From CAWCDJ01 sp963836015 (GTDB lineage: Bacteria > Acidobacteriota > Terriglobia > Bryobacterales > Bryobacteraceae): a stretch of DNA of 64,000 bases. Position numbers and translations under genes: made by a program. The first letter of the stretch is position 1, and each line of letters opens with the position of its first letter. The stretch spans positions 372,001 to 436,000 of the forward strand of contig CAWIIF010000004.1 of the NCBI GenBank assembly GCA_963836015.1, read 5' to 3'. This document shows, one piece after another, positions 36,961 to 46,694 of the stretch. Below the pieces are notes generated by a model. That model saw only the letters and a program-made list of their open reading frames with translations, was not told the DNA's origin and searched no databases.

Positions 36961-36961
36961 G

Positions 36962-38293
36962 ATGCCCCAATCGACCGAAAGCCAGGCCCGCCGGATTTCC
37001 CGCCGCACCGTTCTGCGCGGCGCCGGCGTCACCATGGCCCTGCCGCTGCTCCAATCCCTTCCCGCTTTTGCCGATACGGCATCGCCCGCCGCCTTCCCCA
37101 AGCGCTTCGCGGTACTCTTCATGGGCAACGGCATCAACGAGAATCATTGGAGCGCCGAAGGCTCGGGCGCCGCCATGACGCTCAGCAAGACTCTGTCGCC
37201 GCTCGAGCCGTTGAAGTCGAAGATCAACGTGATCGACGGACTCTTCGTGAAGGCGGCCACCGGCCAGGGCATTCATCCGGCGCAGACCGGAGGCCTCCTT
37301 TCCGGCGCGCACATACAGAAAGGGGCCATCATCCGGTCGGGCATCAGCGTGGATCAGTTGATCGCCGAACGCATCGGCCAGGACACGCCGCTGTCCAGCA
37401 TCGTTCTGGCTTGCGAGCAGCCCATGACGGGCTACCACGAGACCAACTTCTCGATGGCCTATAGCTCGCACATCTCCTGGCAGACTCCGGATTCGCCGGT
37501 CCCCGTGGAAGTCTACCCCTCCCTCGCGTTCGACAACCTGTTCGAGAATCGCGGCAGCTTCCGGAATATGAGCATTCTCGACCGCGTGAAGGATCGCGCC
37601 GAGACGCTCAGCCGGAAGATCAGCGCGAGCGACAAAACCAAGCTGGATGAATATCTCACCAGCGTGCGGGAAGTCGAGAAACGCGTCGACGGCATGCGGA
37701 AGACCAAGGATCAGGCGGATGATGCGGCGAAGCAGCGGAACCGTCCGGCCTTCACGATGGAGCGTCCGGCGAATGGCTTGCCCGAGGATCTGCGGGAGCA
37801 CACACGCCTGATGTGCGACATCATCGCCATCGCGTTTCAGACAGACAAGACGCGCGTCGCGTCGCTGCTGCTGGCCCGCGACCTGTCTGCGCTCTACTAT
37901 CCGTTCCTCGAGGTTCGCGAGGGGCACCACGCCGCGTCCCATGACAATCTCTCGGATGGCTACGAGCGTATCTCACGCTTCCACCTGAGCCAGTTTGCCT
38001 ATCTGGCCGCCAAGCTCGATAGCATGCCGGAAGGCGATGGAACCGTGCTCGACCACTCGTGCCTCATGTATCTCTCCAACATGTGGGCCGGCCGCAAGCA
38101 CGACAACACCCGCTTGCCGGTGGTGCTCGCCGGCGGCCTGAGCGGTACGCTCCAGACCGGCCGCACGCTGAACTATCTCGATGCCGGAGAAGACAACCGG
38201 AAGATGTGCAGCCTGTACCTCTCGATCATGGATCGCATGGGGATGCAAATCGACCACTTCGGCGACTCCAACACGCGCCTCGAACGGCTGTAG
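36962..38293 (+). CDS. DUF1552-family Tat-exported protein
   Basis: 443 residues from ATG 36962, with AAAGGGTGG in front; GTG 36953 is possible. The Tat signal is SRRTVLRGAGVTMALPLLQS. The body matches DUF1552 (RFAVLFMGNGINENHW, LDEYLTSVREVEKRVDGM, DHSCLMYLSNM), a family related to the alkaline-phosphatase-like DUF1501 proteins. It is always next to DUF1592 proteins and is presumed to work with them on the periplasmic side. Function not established. Confidence 0.9.
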   Translation: MPQSTESQARRISRRTVLRGAGVTMALPLLQSLPAFADTASPAAFPKRFAVLFMGNGINENHWSAEGSGAAMTLSKTLSPLEPLKSKINVIDGLFVKAATGQGIHPAQTGGLLSGAHIQKGAIIRSGISVDQLIAERIGQDTPLSSIVLACEQPMTGYHETNFSMAYSSHISWQTPDSPVPVEVYPSLAFDNLFENRGSFRNMSILDRVKDRAETLSRKISASDKTKLDEYLTSVREVEKRVDGMRKTKDQADDAAKQRNRPAFTMERPANGLPEDLREHTRLMCDIIAIAFQTDKTRVASLLLARDLSALYYPFLEVREGHHAASHDNLSDGYERISRFHLSQFAYLAAKLDSMPEGDGTVLDHSCLMYLSNMWAGRKHDNTRLPVVLAGGLSGTLQTGRTLNYLDAGEDNRKMCSLYLSIMDRMGMQIDHFGDSNTRLERL

Positions 38294-38329
38294 CGGCTCA
38301 GCGGCGCGGCGCTTTCTCTGCGCGCACGA

Positions 38330-39723
38330 TCAGTGCGATGTCTTCCGCGTAAACCGGGAGAAGTTAACCGCGGCTCCTTCGCCTGCGCTGGTTACCTCGA
38401 TCGTTTCCGCCTTCACGTTCCGTCCGCTGCGCGTATCTCGCCACGTGGCCTTGTAACTCCCGAGTGGTAGCTGCAACGTCACTGGTCGCGACGCCTTTCG
38501 CTCGTCCACCTGGAAGCGCGGTTTGCCATCCTTCACCACGGTTCCGTGATGGATGTAGATGGCGTAGAGCTTTCCCAGTTCTTCCAGCGCGCGCACCGAA
38601 GCCCCTTCCGGACCGCGCACGGTACCCTCGGGCGCCGGCTGCATTTGCCAGAACGGAATCTCGTCAAAGAACGCCCGGAGGTACCGCAATTGGCGCCGCA
38701 GAGCCGGGCTTCCGCCGCCCGGAGTGGCCGGGGGCGGAGCGAACGTGCCGTCCTCATGCCCCACCGTGAACGAATAATCGAGGTTGTTGTAGAGCGCTCC
38801 TCCGGCCATCAGAAAATCCCAGCCCTGAATGCGGTAGGTGGCATCGGCGCTGCCATCGAACCCCGTCTCGTTGTTGCCGATCGCGCGGTTGAGCTTCCAG
38901 TTCATCGCGACCGACGCCGGAGGCCGCGAGTAGTGGAAAGGTGAACAGGCTGACCAGTGGATTCGGCCGGTCGATCAGCCGTCGAGCCGTTCGCCCAGTT
39001 CTGATCGATCAGGTGCTTCTTGGGGAACCGCGCCTCCGTTTCGGCGATCACCTGGGAGATGTGCTCCTGCCACTCCGGAGTCACGCCGCCGAAATAAGGC
39101 TCATTGCAGATCTCGTAGTACAGGTTGTCGAAGTCGCGCAACTCGCTCACGATCTTGCGTACCATGGCGTCCTGCACCTCGGTCAGGCGCGCGTCTTTCA
39201 GCGCCAGCACATCCGTGCGGGCAACGTCGCCGATGCCGTTCACGTTATTGCGCGCGTTCATGGGACTGACGCTCCACATGCTGTCTTCGTAGAGCGGGCA
39301 GAACAGCACGAACTCCACCACGACTCCGCTGCGCCCCGCGTAAGCCATGAAGTCCTTCAGCCGCGCGAAGTACGCGTCGTCCCATTTCGTCAGGTCGAAC
39401 TTTCCGTCCTGCTGGCGCCATGGAGCGAGGAAACTCCCCGCCGCGGGCGCCAGTGTATTGCCGGCGATCTGGAAGTTTCCGGGCACCTCGCGGTACGACC
39501 CCGAGAATGTCCGCGTCAGGTTCAGATGATCAGCGCGCAGCGTGTCCAGGTAGCGGGCATAATCGAAGTCCCGGTTCAGGACCGCCCCATAATGCTCGCC
39601 CGACGTGATCAACACCGTCGGCCGTCCCGCGAAAAGGAAGTAGTGCGGATTCTCCGGATCCAACGATAATGGCTGCGCGGCCGCTACCACCGCGGTCAGC
39701 AGCGCGGGCAGGAGCAATCTCAT
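38330..39723 (-). pseudogene. Secreted clan GH-A glycoside hydrolase, two frameshifts
   Basis: Starts at MRLLLPALLTAVVAAAQ (signal peptide). The TIM-barrel part reads cleanly through VEFVLFCPLYEDSMW and LYYEICNEPYFGG, with the likely acid/base Glu. Near 38975 one extra base moves the frame to IDRPNPLVSLF, and near 38940 an extra T moves it again to FHYSRPPASVAMNWKLN; it then continues through NNETGFDGSAD to the stop at 38330. Both shifts are simple +1 changes. Intact, it would be ~465 residues. The closest family may be the DUF4038-like cellulases. It is either a recent pseudogene or affected by assembly errors. Confidence 0.75.
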
Positions 39724-39800
39724 GCGCTCCACTCTAACACCGCTACTTCGAAGTTCCATAGCCTGCTAGAATCCAAATCACCCGGTAGTTTGGAGGATCG

Positions 39801-40155
39801 ATGAAGAACATCCTTTTGACGCTTTTGCTTTCTGTAATGGCACGGCCGCTGCTCGCCCAGGGCGCCCCGCCGCAAGGCGCTGCGGACCAGCCTTACACCA
39901 TGGAGTATTACTACAAGGTCCAATGGGGGCATCAGCAGGAGTTCCTGCAGCTCTTCCTGAAGAACCACTATCCGCTGCTCAAGAAGATCGTCGAGAGCGG
40001 CCGCATGACCTCGGTGAAGATCGAGCAGCCCGCCAACCACACGACCGAGGACGGCCGCTGGGTTATCGCGTCACCATGAAGTTCAAGAATTCCACCGTGG
40101 CGACCACCGGGAATCCTGACGAAGAGCGCCTGATCAAGGAGCTTTGGCCCGACCA
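39801..40155 (+). pseudogene. Small secreted protein of unknown function, frameshifted and 3' truncated
   Basis: Begins with the signal peptide MKNILLTLLLSVMARPLLAQ and reads TMEYYYKVQWGHQQEFLQLF to DGRW near 40062. There, loss of one base (GGTTAT for GGATTAT) shifts the frame. The second frame gives YRVTMKFKNSTVATTG and RLIKELWPDQA, then stops resembling this protein near 40155, where the sequence merges into the HU-like gene on the other strand. I do not know a function. The break marks a rearrangement junction. Confidence 0.6.
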
Positions 40156-40927
40156 GGCGCAGGGCGCGCTTCGGGCGAAAAGGCATACCACAAGGGCATA
40201 CCCGAGCCACCTGCGGGTCGGACATCGCGATCATCGGTCCGCGTATGGCGGATTGATAAGACTGATTCGCGTACTGACGGTACTCGTGTTCGGCGAACCA
40301 TTGGTTGCCGCAATGGGAGCACTGCAAATGCGACTCATCATTCTGGATTGAGGGCATAGAGGCTATTTGGTGGGTCCGTTCCGTCTCAATGGCGAGCCGC
40401 AACTGTGCCGCGGGTCTCAAAGCAATCCGCCGCTGGCCGGACCCGAGCGTGCGGACCAATAGAACTCCCGCCGGTGTTCTGACGGATTCACCTGTGGCGA
40501 GGGCGGCCTTCCAAGCGTCTATTACGCCCCGGACGACTTTACGGGCCTGGCGGAAGTTCAGCAACCCGGTCCGCTGCAGTTCTAGCGCGATGGCATCCAG
40601 ACCGTGGGTGGCGGGCCCGGCGACCCGGCGACCCGGCAGCCACGCCTTCGGCCTGATTCTCAATCGGGGAAAGAGCCGCCGTTGAATCATCCGGTGGGCC
40701 AGGATAGCACCGGCCGCGGCGTCGGGAAGGGACACCACGGCCGTCATCGCCTGGTCCAAGCTGCTGCCCATCACAGTACCGAACGGCAGCACTTCTCTAG
40801 CTGGTTCAGGAGCTATCGTGCCACACAGGCATACGGGCAAGAAGAGCGTGAGCGAGGACTTCCGGAAAGTCGCCAACCGAAACCAATCCGACCCGCAGGC
40901 GCACGTCAGCGGTTCAATATTTGACAT
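39968..40927 (-). CDS. HU-like DNA-binding protein flanked by two zinc ribbons, probably with a foreign C-terminus
   Basis: 319 residues from MSNIEPLTCACG. Ribbon 1: CACGSDWF, then VCLCG. The middle (~residues 105-180) resembles the HU/IHF fold: LDAIALELQRTGLLNFRQAR, VVRGVIDAWKAALATGESV, RTPAGVLLVRT. Ribbon 2: CSHCGNQWF, then VCPCGMPFRP. The two ribbons share the pattern C-x(1-2)-CG-x2-WF ... VC-x-CG. After about residue 255 (below ~40160) the frame only reads the antisense of the adjacent pseudogene, so the natural C-terminus is lost. Function is inferred from fold resemblance only. Confidence 0.5.
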   Translation of the reverse strand: MSNIEPLTCACGSDWFRLATFRKSSLTLFLPVCLCGTIAPEPAREVLPFGTVMGSSLDQAMTAVVSLPDAAAGAILAHRMIQRRLFPRLRIRPKAWLPGRRVAGPATHGLDAIALELQRTGLLNFRQARKVVRGVIDAWKAALATGESVRTPAGVLLVRTLGSGQRRIALRPAAQLRLAIETERTHQIASMPSIQNDESHLQCSHCGNQWFAEHEYRQYANQSYQSAIRGPMIAMSDPQVARVCPCGMPFRPKRALRLVGPKLLDQALFVRIPGGRHGGILELHGDAITQRPSSVVWLAGCSIFTEVMRPLSTIFLSSG

Positions 40928-41250
40928 TCCTAAAGGCCACCACGGTCGGTTCTTGTCTCCAGGCTCTTTCAGATCCCGATGTAAGGCTCAATGGAGAGGC
41001 ATCTTTACGGAGCAAACCTCTAATTTCACACCTGTAACTCATTTATGCAACCGAGGCGAGCAGCCAGTAAATCATCTGCCAACGGCCTGCTTGCTGGAAA
41101 AGGCAATGCGGCAGCCTGAATCAGGGCAAGAAGTAGAAGAGAAAGTGTAGGTTACAGAGCAAATCTTCAATTTCGTACAGCAAACGGTTCAAAGCCTAAC
41201 GACGGTTTATCCCCGGGCCCAAAGCCGGTCCTGCCTACCGGCAAGATGCA
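40928..41250. other. Non-coding stretch, nothing recognised
   Basis: A 323-base, locally AT-richer stretch upstream of the HU-like gene. No convincing open frame, hairpin or promoter was found. Confidence 0.4.
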
Positions 41251-41415
41251 TCACATCAGATCCTCGCTCCAGGATCGGGCGGCAGGCTGCACTACCGTCG
41301 GGAGACGATCAGAGATCTGATTGACCGCCTTCCCGGCCTTCCGTGTCGAGATGCCATGTTCCCGCATGAGCATCTTTACCAGTCCGCTCTTGCCGCGGGT
41401 GGAGTGCCAGTTCAT
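41251..41415 (-). CDS. Short HU/IHF-like N-terminal fragment
   Basis: 54 residues, MNWHSTRGKSGLVKMLMREH and then GISTRKAGKAVNQISDRL. The segment resembles the first two helices of HU/IHF (K-x2-L-x5-REHGIS-x-RKA-x-KAVN). It then diverges and stops at 41251 without the beta-arm (GFGTF) region. It may be a remnant of a small HU gene, or chance. No clear ribosome site is visible. Confidence 0.3.
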   Translation of the reverse strand: MNWHSTRGKSGLVKMLMREHGISTRKAGKAVNQISDRLPTVVQPAARSWSEDLM

Positions 41416-41473
41416 TCAATCGCCTGTAGATAGCTCGTCGGGATGCAAAAGCCATTTACAAGAACCGTTTAAA

Positions 41474-41611
41474 ACAAGCCTGTCGCGGATCTTTGCCTGA
41501 CAGGCATGCGATCAGCACACCGGTCTCAGGGCAGCACCTCCGCATCCACGGAATTCAGGCGGCGCGACGTTCGTACCTGTGATGGAGCCCGCCCACTCGC
41601 GGGAGGGTAAC
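41474..41611. repeat. IS-end repeat, copy A (138 bp)
   Basis: Starts ACAAGCCTGTCGCGGAT and includes CCTGTC ... GACAGG facing each other, then TCCGCATCCACGGAATTCAG and the last codons of a transposase. The same 138 bases recur at 61717-61854 with a few changes, and the last 51 at 63313-63363. It is the 3' end of the IS whose transposase fragment follows. Confidence 0.75.
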
Positions 41612-41931
41612 TATACTGCCGGCGTTCGCGGGCTGCACGGCCCGGGTTTCCGGCGGGTCTTTGCCCAACGACAGATGAGTCCGAGATGCGTGATAATACG
41701 CCAGAAATGACGTCACATGCCGGTGCAGCGCAGCTTCGTTGAACACGATCACATGATCCTGGCACTCGCGGCGAATCGTGCCAATCACACATTCTACGTA
41801 GGCTCGTTGCCAGGGCGAGCGCGGAGCTGAGAGGACTTCCTCGATTCCCATGGCTTTCACGCCCTGCCGGAACTCATTGCCAAAGACCCCATCCCGGTCG
41901 CGCAACAGGTATCGAGGGATCTGCTCAAAGG
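41555..41931 (-). pseudogene. IS3/IS481-type transposase, C-terminal fragment
   Basis: The frame begins at IS junction 41932 and reads RYLLRDRDGVFGNEFRQG, SAPRSPWQRAYVECVIGTIR, FLAYYHASRTHLSLGKDPPE and the ending LHHRYERRAA. This is the rve integrase core from the second acidic residue onward, including the glutamate region (AYVECVIGTIRRE). The N-terminal half is missing because another IS starts at 41933, cutting it off. Not functional. Confidence 0.8.
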
Positions 41932-41932
41932 A

Positions 41933-43040
41933 TTAACACACGATCTGTCCGCTTTACCGGATAAAGCGCGGCCGTTAGGCCGCCACCTTGGGTGTCGCTT
42001 TTGCCTTTGACAGGGTACAAGCCGTAGTCGGCGCGGCGCCTTTTCCACGGCGCTGTTCCGTTTGCGTGCTGCCCAGCTTTTCTCCTTCCCTGATGTAGCG
42101 CCCCACCACATGCGGCCCGTAGCGGATCGAAACCGTCCCATCCAGATGCTCGTGGATCGTTACTGTGCTCCCCGCAAGGGTATGCCGGAACCGGGCTCTT
42201 TCGATTTGCCAATGTCGACTCCCGATCGCGGCCGTGTTGTATTTGGCCACCACACGTTCCGTCTGCACGGTGAAAACCCAGTTGAGGTCGGTCCGGCTGG
42301 GCCGCCGAAACGCTGTCCCCTTCTCCGCGGCTGGCACGCTGAAGTTCCCGTTGAACTCTTGGATGTACCGCTCGCAGAAAACGATTTGCCTCCTCTGACG
42401 TCGAAATTCCCGCCAACCGCAACTCCTGCGGCAGTCGCCCTTGCCACATCCCGAAGCTGGGAGCTTGGGATCCAAATGATCGCGGCCTATTCGCCACAGG
42501 CGCGGGGATGTGCAGCAACATCCCCGGAAGGGGCCGACGCTCCCGCCGCCGCCGATGCGGCGCCCGTTTCCGCCGCTTCTGCACCAACCCCGCCCCCAGC
42601 AGCGCCTGGTAAATCCATGTGTAGCTCAGGTCGATGCCGTGCACGTCCCGTAGCTTCTCTCGAAAATGCCGCACGTTCAGGTCGTAGTACTTCTCCTGGT
42701 ACAGCTTGAGGACCTCCTCGGCGGTCTTGAGCGGTACGCGCCGGAGACTCGCTTTCCCTTTACGCCGGTCCGCCAGGCCGGAATAGCCGTGCTCTTCCAG
42801 CCGCTCCCGCCACCGCCGCATCATCCGCGGCGTCACCCCGATGATCTCGGCCGCCGCCAACCAGCTGATTCTCTTCGCCATCGCCTTCAACAGCACGTCT
42901 TGCACTTTCATCATCCGCTCCATCTCGGCAGCGGAAAACTGTCGCCCGGACTCGTTCACCCTCCAGGCTCCCGTATCCACCGCCGTTTCTCAAAGCGGAC
43001 AGATCGTGCGTTAATTCGAGCGGACAGATCGTATGTTAAC
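41933..43040 (-). mobile_element. Degenerate insertion sequence, ISNCY-like, internally rearranged
   Basis: The left end reads TTAACACACGATCTGTCCGCTT. The right end, inverted, reads GTTAACATACGATCTGTCCG, followed by a second tandem copy (TTAACGCACGATCTGTCCGC) at ~42993-43014. The multiple-subrepeat end design resembles the first IS, with a different sequence. About 1.1 kb, shorter than expected because the transposase core is deleted. It truncates the transposase fragment on its left and lies 92 bases from the start of the TonB-receptor gene on its right. Confidence 0.72.
41975..42980 (-). pseudogene. ISNCY-type transposase with core deletion, inverted fragment and frameshift
   Basis: The N-terminal part is sound: KRISWLAAAEIIGVTPRMMR (helix-turn-helix), then ADRRKGKASLRRVP and LSYTWIYQALLGAGLVQKRR, up to LPGMLLHI near 42520. 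The DDE core that should follow is missing. Reading resumes at FGMWQGRLPQELRLAGIS (42455 downward), then shifts frame to RYIQEFNGNFSVPAAEKGTA and ends HLDGTVSIRYGPHVVGRYI. Between the halves, 42461-42508 reads ELGIQMIAAYSPQARG on the opposite (plus) strand: a piece of the missing core, inverted. Confidence 0.75.
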
Positions 43041-43061
43041 GACATCAGAAAAAAAAGGGTC

Positions 43062-43090
43062 TGGACTCCGAACAGGCGTGGAGATATACT
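43062..43090 (+). promoter_or_regulatory. Sigma70-like promoter of the TonB-receptor gene
   Basis: TGGACT at 43062-43067, a 17-base spacer, and TATACT at 43085-43090, 42 bases before the start codon at 43132. It lies outside the IS, 22 bases from its end. Confidence 0.5.
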
Positions 43091-43131
43091 CTGCCTGCTT
43101 CGCATTTTGGGGTTCGAATAAAGGGGTACTT

Positions 43132-46100
43132 ATGCAGAAAGCTCGAACTGTCTATTCGGCGCTAGGTTGTTTCCTGGCGTTTTCTATAGCCGCGATCGGC
43201 CAGATGAACAACGGAACCATTACCGGGACCGTCACCGATCCATCCGGAGCCGCAGTCCCGAACGTCCAAGTAACCGTCGTCAAAATTGATACGAACGTGG
43301 AGTCGAAGGCCACCACCAACGGGGACGGACTCTACCGTGTGCCTTCGCTGAATCCCGGCACTTACCGCGTGATCTTCCAAGCCGCGGGATTCAAGCGGGT
43401 GGTCCATGACGGAGTTGAACTTCACGTGGGGGATGTCCTTCCCGTGAACGGCACGCTCGAAATTGGGCAATTAACCGATTCCGTGCAGGTCTCGGCGCAG
43501 GGCACCCTGCTCGAGACCGAGAACTCCGCGCTGGGCACCGTCACCGAAGGCCAGACGCTGTATTCGATGCCCCTCTATCAGCGTTACGTGCTGAACTCGC
43601 TCGACCTAGTGCCGGGCGTGCAGATGAACGGCTACGCCTACGGCGGGTCGCTGGGCGGGTTCAACGTGGCCGGGCAGCGCTCCACCGGAACGGCCGTGTT
43701 TTCCGATGGCATGCTGGGCAACGATCCGCTGGCCAGCACCGGCACGGACATCAAGCCCATTGAAAATTCGGTGGACGAAGTCAAGGTGCTTACCGGAACC
43801 CTGCCGGCCGAATACGGCCATTCCACCGGTGGCGTGGTGACGGTGGTCAACAAGAGCGGCAACAACGGCTTCCATGGGATGGTGTCCGATCTGGGCCGGA
43901 CGCGTAGCATGACACAGCGGCAGTTCTTTAACCAGTACCGGACTTCGGATCCGCAGCCCGGCGCGCCTAACGGGGTGCCCGCATGGTTCATGCAGCCGGA
44001 CGCCGGAGGCGGCGGCCCGCTGGTGATTCCCCACGTCTATAACGGGCGCAACCGGACCTTCTGGTATGTCGGCTACCAGAAACTGATCGAGAAAAAGGCG
44101 CTCGCCCTCACCGGCCAGACCCCCACCCCGGACGAACTGAACGGCGATTTCACCTTCGGCGGCTTGGGGGCGCAGTTATACGACCCATACAGCACGCGGC
44201 AGGACGCGAATGGTAACTGGATCCGCGACCCGCTGCCGGGGAACATCGTTCCGAAGGCCCGGATGGATCCAGCGGCGGCGAAGATCCTGGGCATGAATCC
44301 GTGGGTTCCACCGAACCAGCCGGGCTCTTTCACCACGACCGGCCCCTCCGGCAACTACACCTGGGAATCGCGGTCGCGGACCTTCTTCGAGGACTACTCG
44401 GGGCGGCTCGATCACCAGGTCAACGAGAAGCTCAAACTGTTCGGCAGCTACACCTATAACCACCAGAACGGCATCGGGCGGCCGACCAGCGTCGCCATCC
44501 CGGTGTTCGACGGCGCCAACGGCAACCTGACGCCGTTCACGGAGCAGAATTACTCGATCGGCGCGTCTTACCTGATCAGCCCCACGACCTTTAATGACTT
44601 CCGGATCGGCTACTACCGCGCGCGCAACGACACGTTCGTGCCGTCCTACGACCAGGGCTGGGCGCAGAAACTGGGCATCCCCAACGTCAGCCCGCTGCTG
44701 ATGCCCTCGTTCAGTTCCACCGCGGCTTCCGGCACCAACGCACCCGTCCTGGCCAGCATGTACGGCCTGACCGTGCCCGGCCCGTCGCGCAATATCCGCG
44801 AGACGCTATCCCTGCGTGACGATTTCAGCAAGATGATGGGGGCGCACGCCTTCAAAATGGGCTACGAGATCCTGGGTTTTCGCGCCAATTACTGGCAGTT
44901 GGGCCAACCCAGCGGTGTGTTCGCCTTCGACCAGATGACGGCAGCCCTGCAGGCGAGCGGCGCGGTTTCCTCCTCCCTGCCGGGCAATCCGCTGGCGGCG
45001 TTGGAACTAGGATCGGTACGGTCAGCCAACTTCAGCACCTACACCACGACTTGGCTGCCGCGCGACACGGTCAACAGCCTGTATTTCCAGGACGACTGGA
45101 AGGCAAGCCATAACCTAACCCTCAACCTCGGCCTGCGCTGGTCCACGGAAAGCCCGTTCCATACTGCCCACGGCCTGGAGAGTAACTTCAGTCCCACCAC
45201 GGTGGATCCGCTTACCGGGAAGATGGGCGCAATCGTACATCCTACCGGAAGCCTCACCTCCCGCAGTTTGGCCGATTTCCAGCCGCGCATCGGCTTCGCC
45301 TACCACCCCATGGATAAGTGGGTGTTCCGCGGTGGCTTCGGCATCAACACCATCGATATCCGGTTCCCCAACGCCCTCCAGCAGTTCGATGAGTATCAGG
45401 CTCAGGCGGTGCAGGAGCGGGCGCCCGGCGACCCGCGGGCGCTGTTCCAGCTCAGCCAGGGACCATCGCCGGTCTCCTACAATGTGCAGTCCGACGGCTC
45501 GGCACGCTATGTGGGCACCAACTACGGGTCGCGCAGCCTATACTGGATGGCGGGTAACCTGCATCCCGGCTACGTCGGCAACTGGAACGCCACGGTGGAA
45601 TACCAGGTCAGCGCGAACAACTTGGTGAAGATCATGTACCAGGGCTCGGCCGGCATCCACCTGGTGGAGAGCTGGAACATCAACCGATTCCCGACTGATT
45701 TCGGCGCCGGCAATCCCGCGCTGCAGTCGGCCGCTTTGGCCGCCACGCAGAACTATCTCCCCTATCCGCAGTTCGGCGCGATCAATTACATGTCCAACAC
45801 CGGACATTCCAGCTACCACGCCGGCACCATCCAGTTCCAGCACCGCTATTCGCAGGGGCTGGTCCTGAGTTCGTTCTACACCTTCGCCAAGACGCTCGAC
45901 GACTGTGACTCCGATTCCGGAGTGTGCACCGGCGTGGCGCCCCTGAGCGACCGCAACCTGAACAAGGGCCGCGCGGGTTTCGATCGGCACCACACGTTCA
46001 TCACCAGCGCCACGTATGAGCTGCCCATGGGCAAGGGCCGCCATTTCCTGAACCACAACCGGGTGCTCGATTTCCTGATCGGCGGCTACAACCTCGCCTG

Positions 46101-46602
46101 GATTCAGACTTTCATGACGGGCAACCCCATGAGCTTCAGCTTCACCAACAGCCCGTTTAACGAATACTCCTCCACCATCGGCAACCAGGTTCCCAACCTG
46201 GTGTGCAATAACATCAGCATGCCGGAATTCGGGCTGGGCAAGATCATCGACAGCGGCGGCAACCGCTTCAACGCGGCCCAGTCGGGCGCCGTGCTGCCGT
46301 TCAGCTGTTTCGCCGCACCCGCCGCCTTCACCCCCGGCAATGCCGGACGGAACATCGTCACCGGTCCGGGGATCATGTACTCCCAGGCTTCCGCGTCCAA
46401 GAACTTCGCGTTCAAAGAGCGTTATAACGTGCAGTTCCGGTTCGATTTCCAGAACCCGTTCCACAACTGGGGGTTCAGCAACCCGTCCACCACGGTGGAT
46501 TTCAAGAACCCGCAGTTGTTCGGTAAAATCAGCGGCGACCAGACCACGGCCTCCTTCGCCGGGGAGCCGCTCATGAACCTGACGCTGAAGTTCACCTGGT
46601 AG
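43132..46602 (+). CDS. Oar-like TonB-dependent receptor with carboxypeptidase-regulatory-like N-terminus
   Basis: 1156 residues from MQKARTVYSALGCFLAF (signal peptide), with AAAGGGG in front; the frame is open upstream only as IS end. Residues ~22-110 form a carboxypeptidase-regulatory-like beta-sandwich (GTITGTVTDPSGAAVPNVQV, GDGLYRVPSLNPGTYRV). A plug domain with DEVKVLTGTLPAEYGHSTGG follows, then a ~900-residue beta-barrel ending MNLTLKFTW, with terminal aromatic as expected. Such SusC/Oar-type receptors of Acidobacteriota are thought to import oligosaccharides or peptides. No partner SusD is present. The UxuA-family gene follows 92 bases downstream. Confidence 0.9.
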   Translation: MQKARTVYSALGCFLAFSIAAIGQMNNGTITGTVTDPSGAAVPNVQVTVVKIDTNVESKATTNGDGLYRVPSLNPGTYRVIFQAAGFKRVVHDGVELHVGDVLPVNGTLEIGQLTDSVQVSAQGTLLETENSALGTVTEGQTLYSMPLYQRYVLNSLDLVPGVQMNGYAYGGSLGGFNVAGQRSTGTAVFSDGMLGNDPLASTGTDIKPIENSVDEVKVLTGTLPAEYGHSTGGVVTVVNKSGNNGFHGMVSDLGRTRSMTQRQFFNQYRTSDPQPGAPNGVPAWFMQPDAGGGGPLVIPHVYNGRNRTFWYVGYQKLIEKKALALTGQTPTPDELNGDFTFGGLGAQLYDPYSTRQDANGNWIRDPLPGNIVPKARMDPAAAKILGMNPWVPPNQPGSFTTTGPSGNYTWESRSRTFFEDYSGRLDHQVNEKLKLFGSYTYNHQNGIGRPTSVAIPVFDGANGNLTPFTEQNYSIGASYLISPTTFNDFRIGYYRARNDTFVPSYDQGWAQKLGIPNVSPLLMPSFSSTAASGTNAPVLASMYGLTVPGPSRNIRETLSLRDDFSKMMGAHAFKMGYEILGFRANYWQLGQPSGVFAFDQMTAALQASGAVSSSLPGNPLAALELGSVRSANFSTYTTTWLPRDTVNSLYFQDDWKASHNLTLNLGLRWSTESPFHTAHGLESNFSPTTVDPLTGKMGAIVHPTGSLTSRSLADFQPRIGFAYHPMDKWVFRGGFGINTIDIRFPNALQQFDEYQAQAVQERAPGDPRALFQLSQGPSPVSYNVQSDGSARYVGTNYGSRSLYWMAGNLHPGYVGNWNATVEYQVSANNLVKIMYQGSAGIHLVESWNINRFPTDFGAGNPALQSAALAATQNYLPYPQFGAINYMSNTGHSSYHAGTIQFQHRYSQGLVLSSFYTFAKTLDDCDSDSGVCTGVAPLSDRNLNKGRAGFDRHHTFITSATYELPMGKGRHFLNHNRVLDFLIGGYNLAWIQTFMTGNPMSFSFTNSPFNEYSSTIGNQVPNLVCNNISMPEFGLGKIIDSGGNRFNAAQSGAVLPFSCFAAPAAFTPGNAGRNIVTGPGIMYSQASASKNFAFKERYNVQFRFDFQNPFHNWGFSNPSTTVDFKNPQLFGKISGDQTTASFAGEPLMNLTLKFTW

Positions 46603-46694
46603 GCAACAGACCCGATGCAGCGACACGGAGCCGCGGAGGCGCTTTGGCTTTTCCACGGCTCTGTGTCTCCAGCTCAAAGAACAGGCCGATACTT

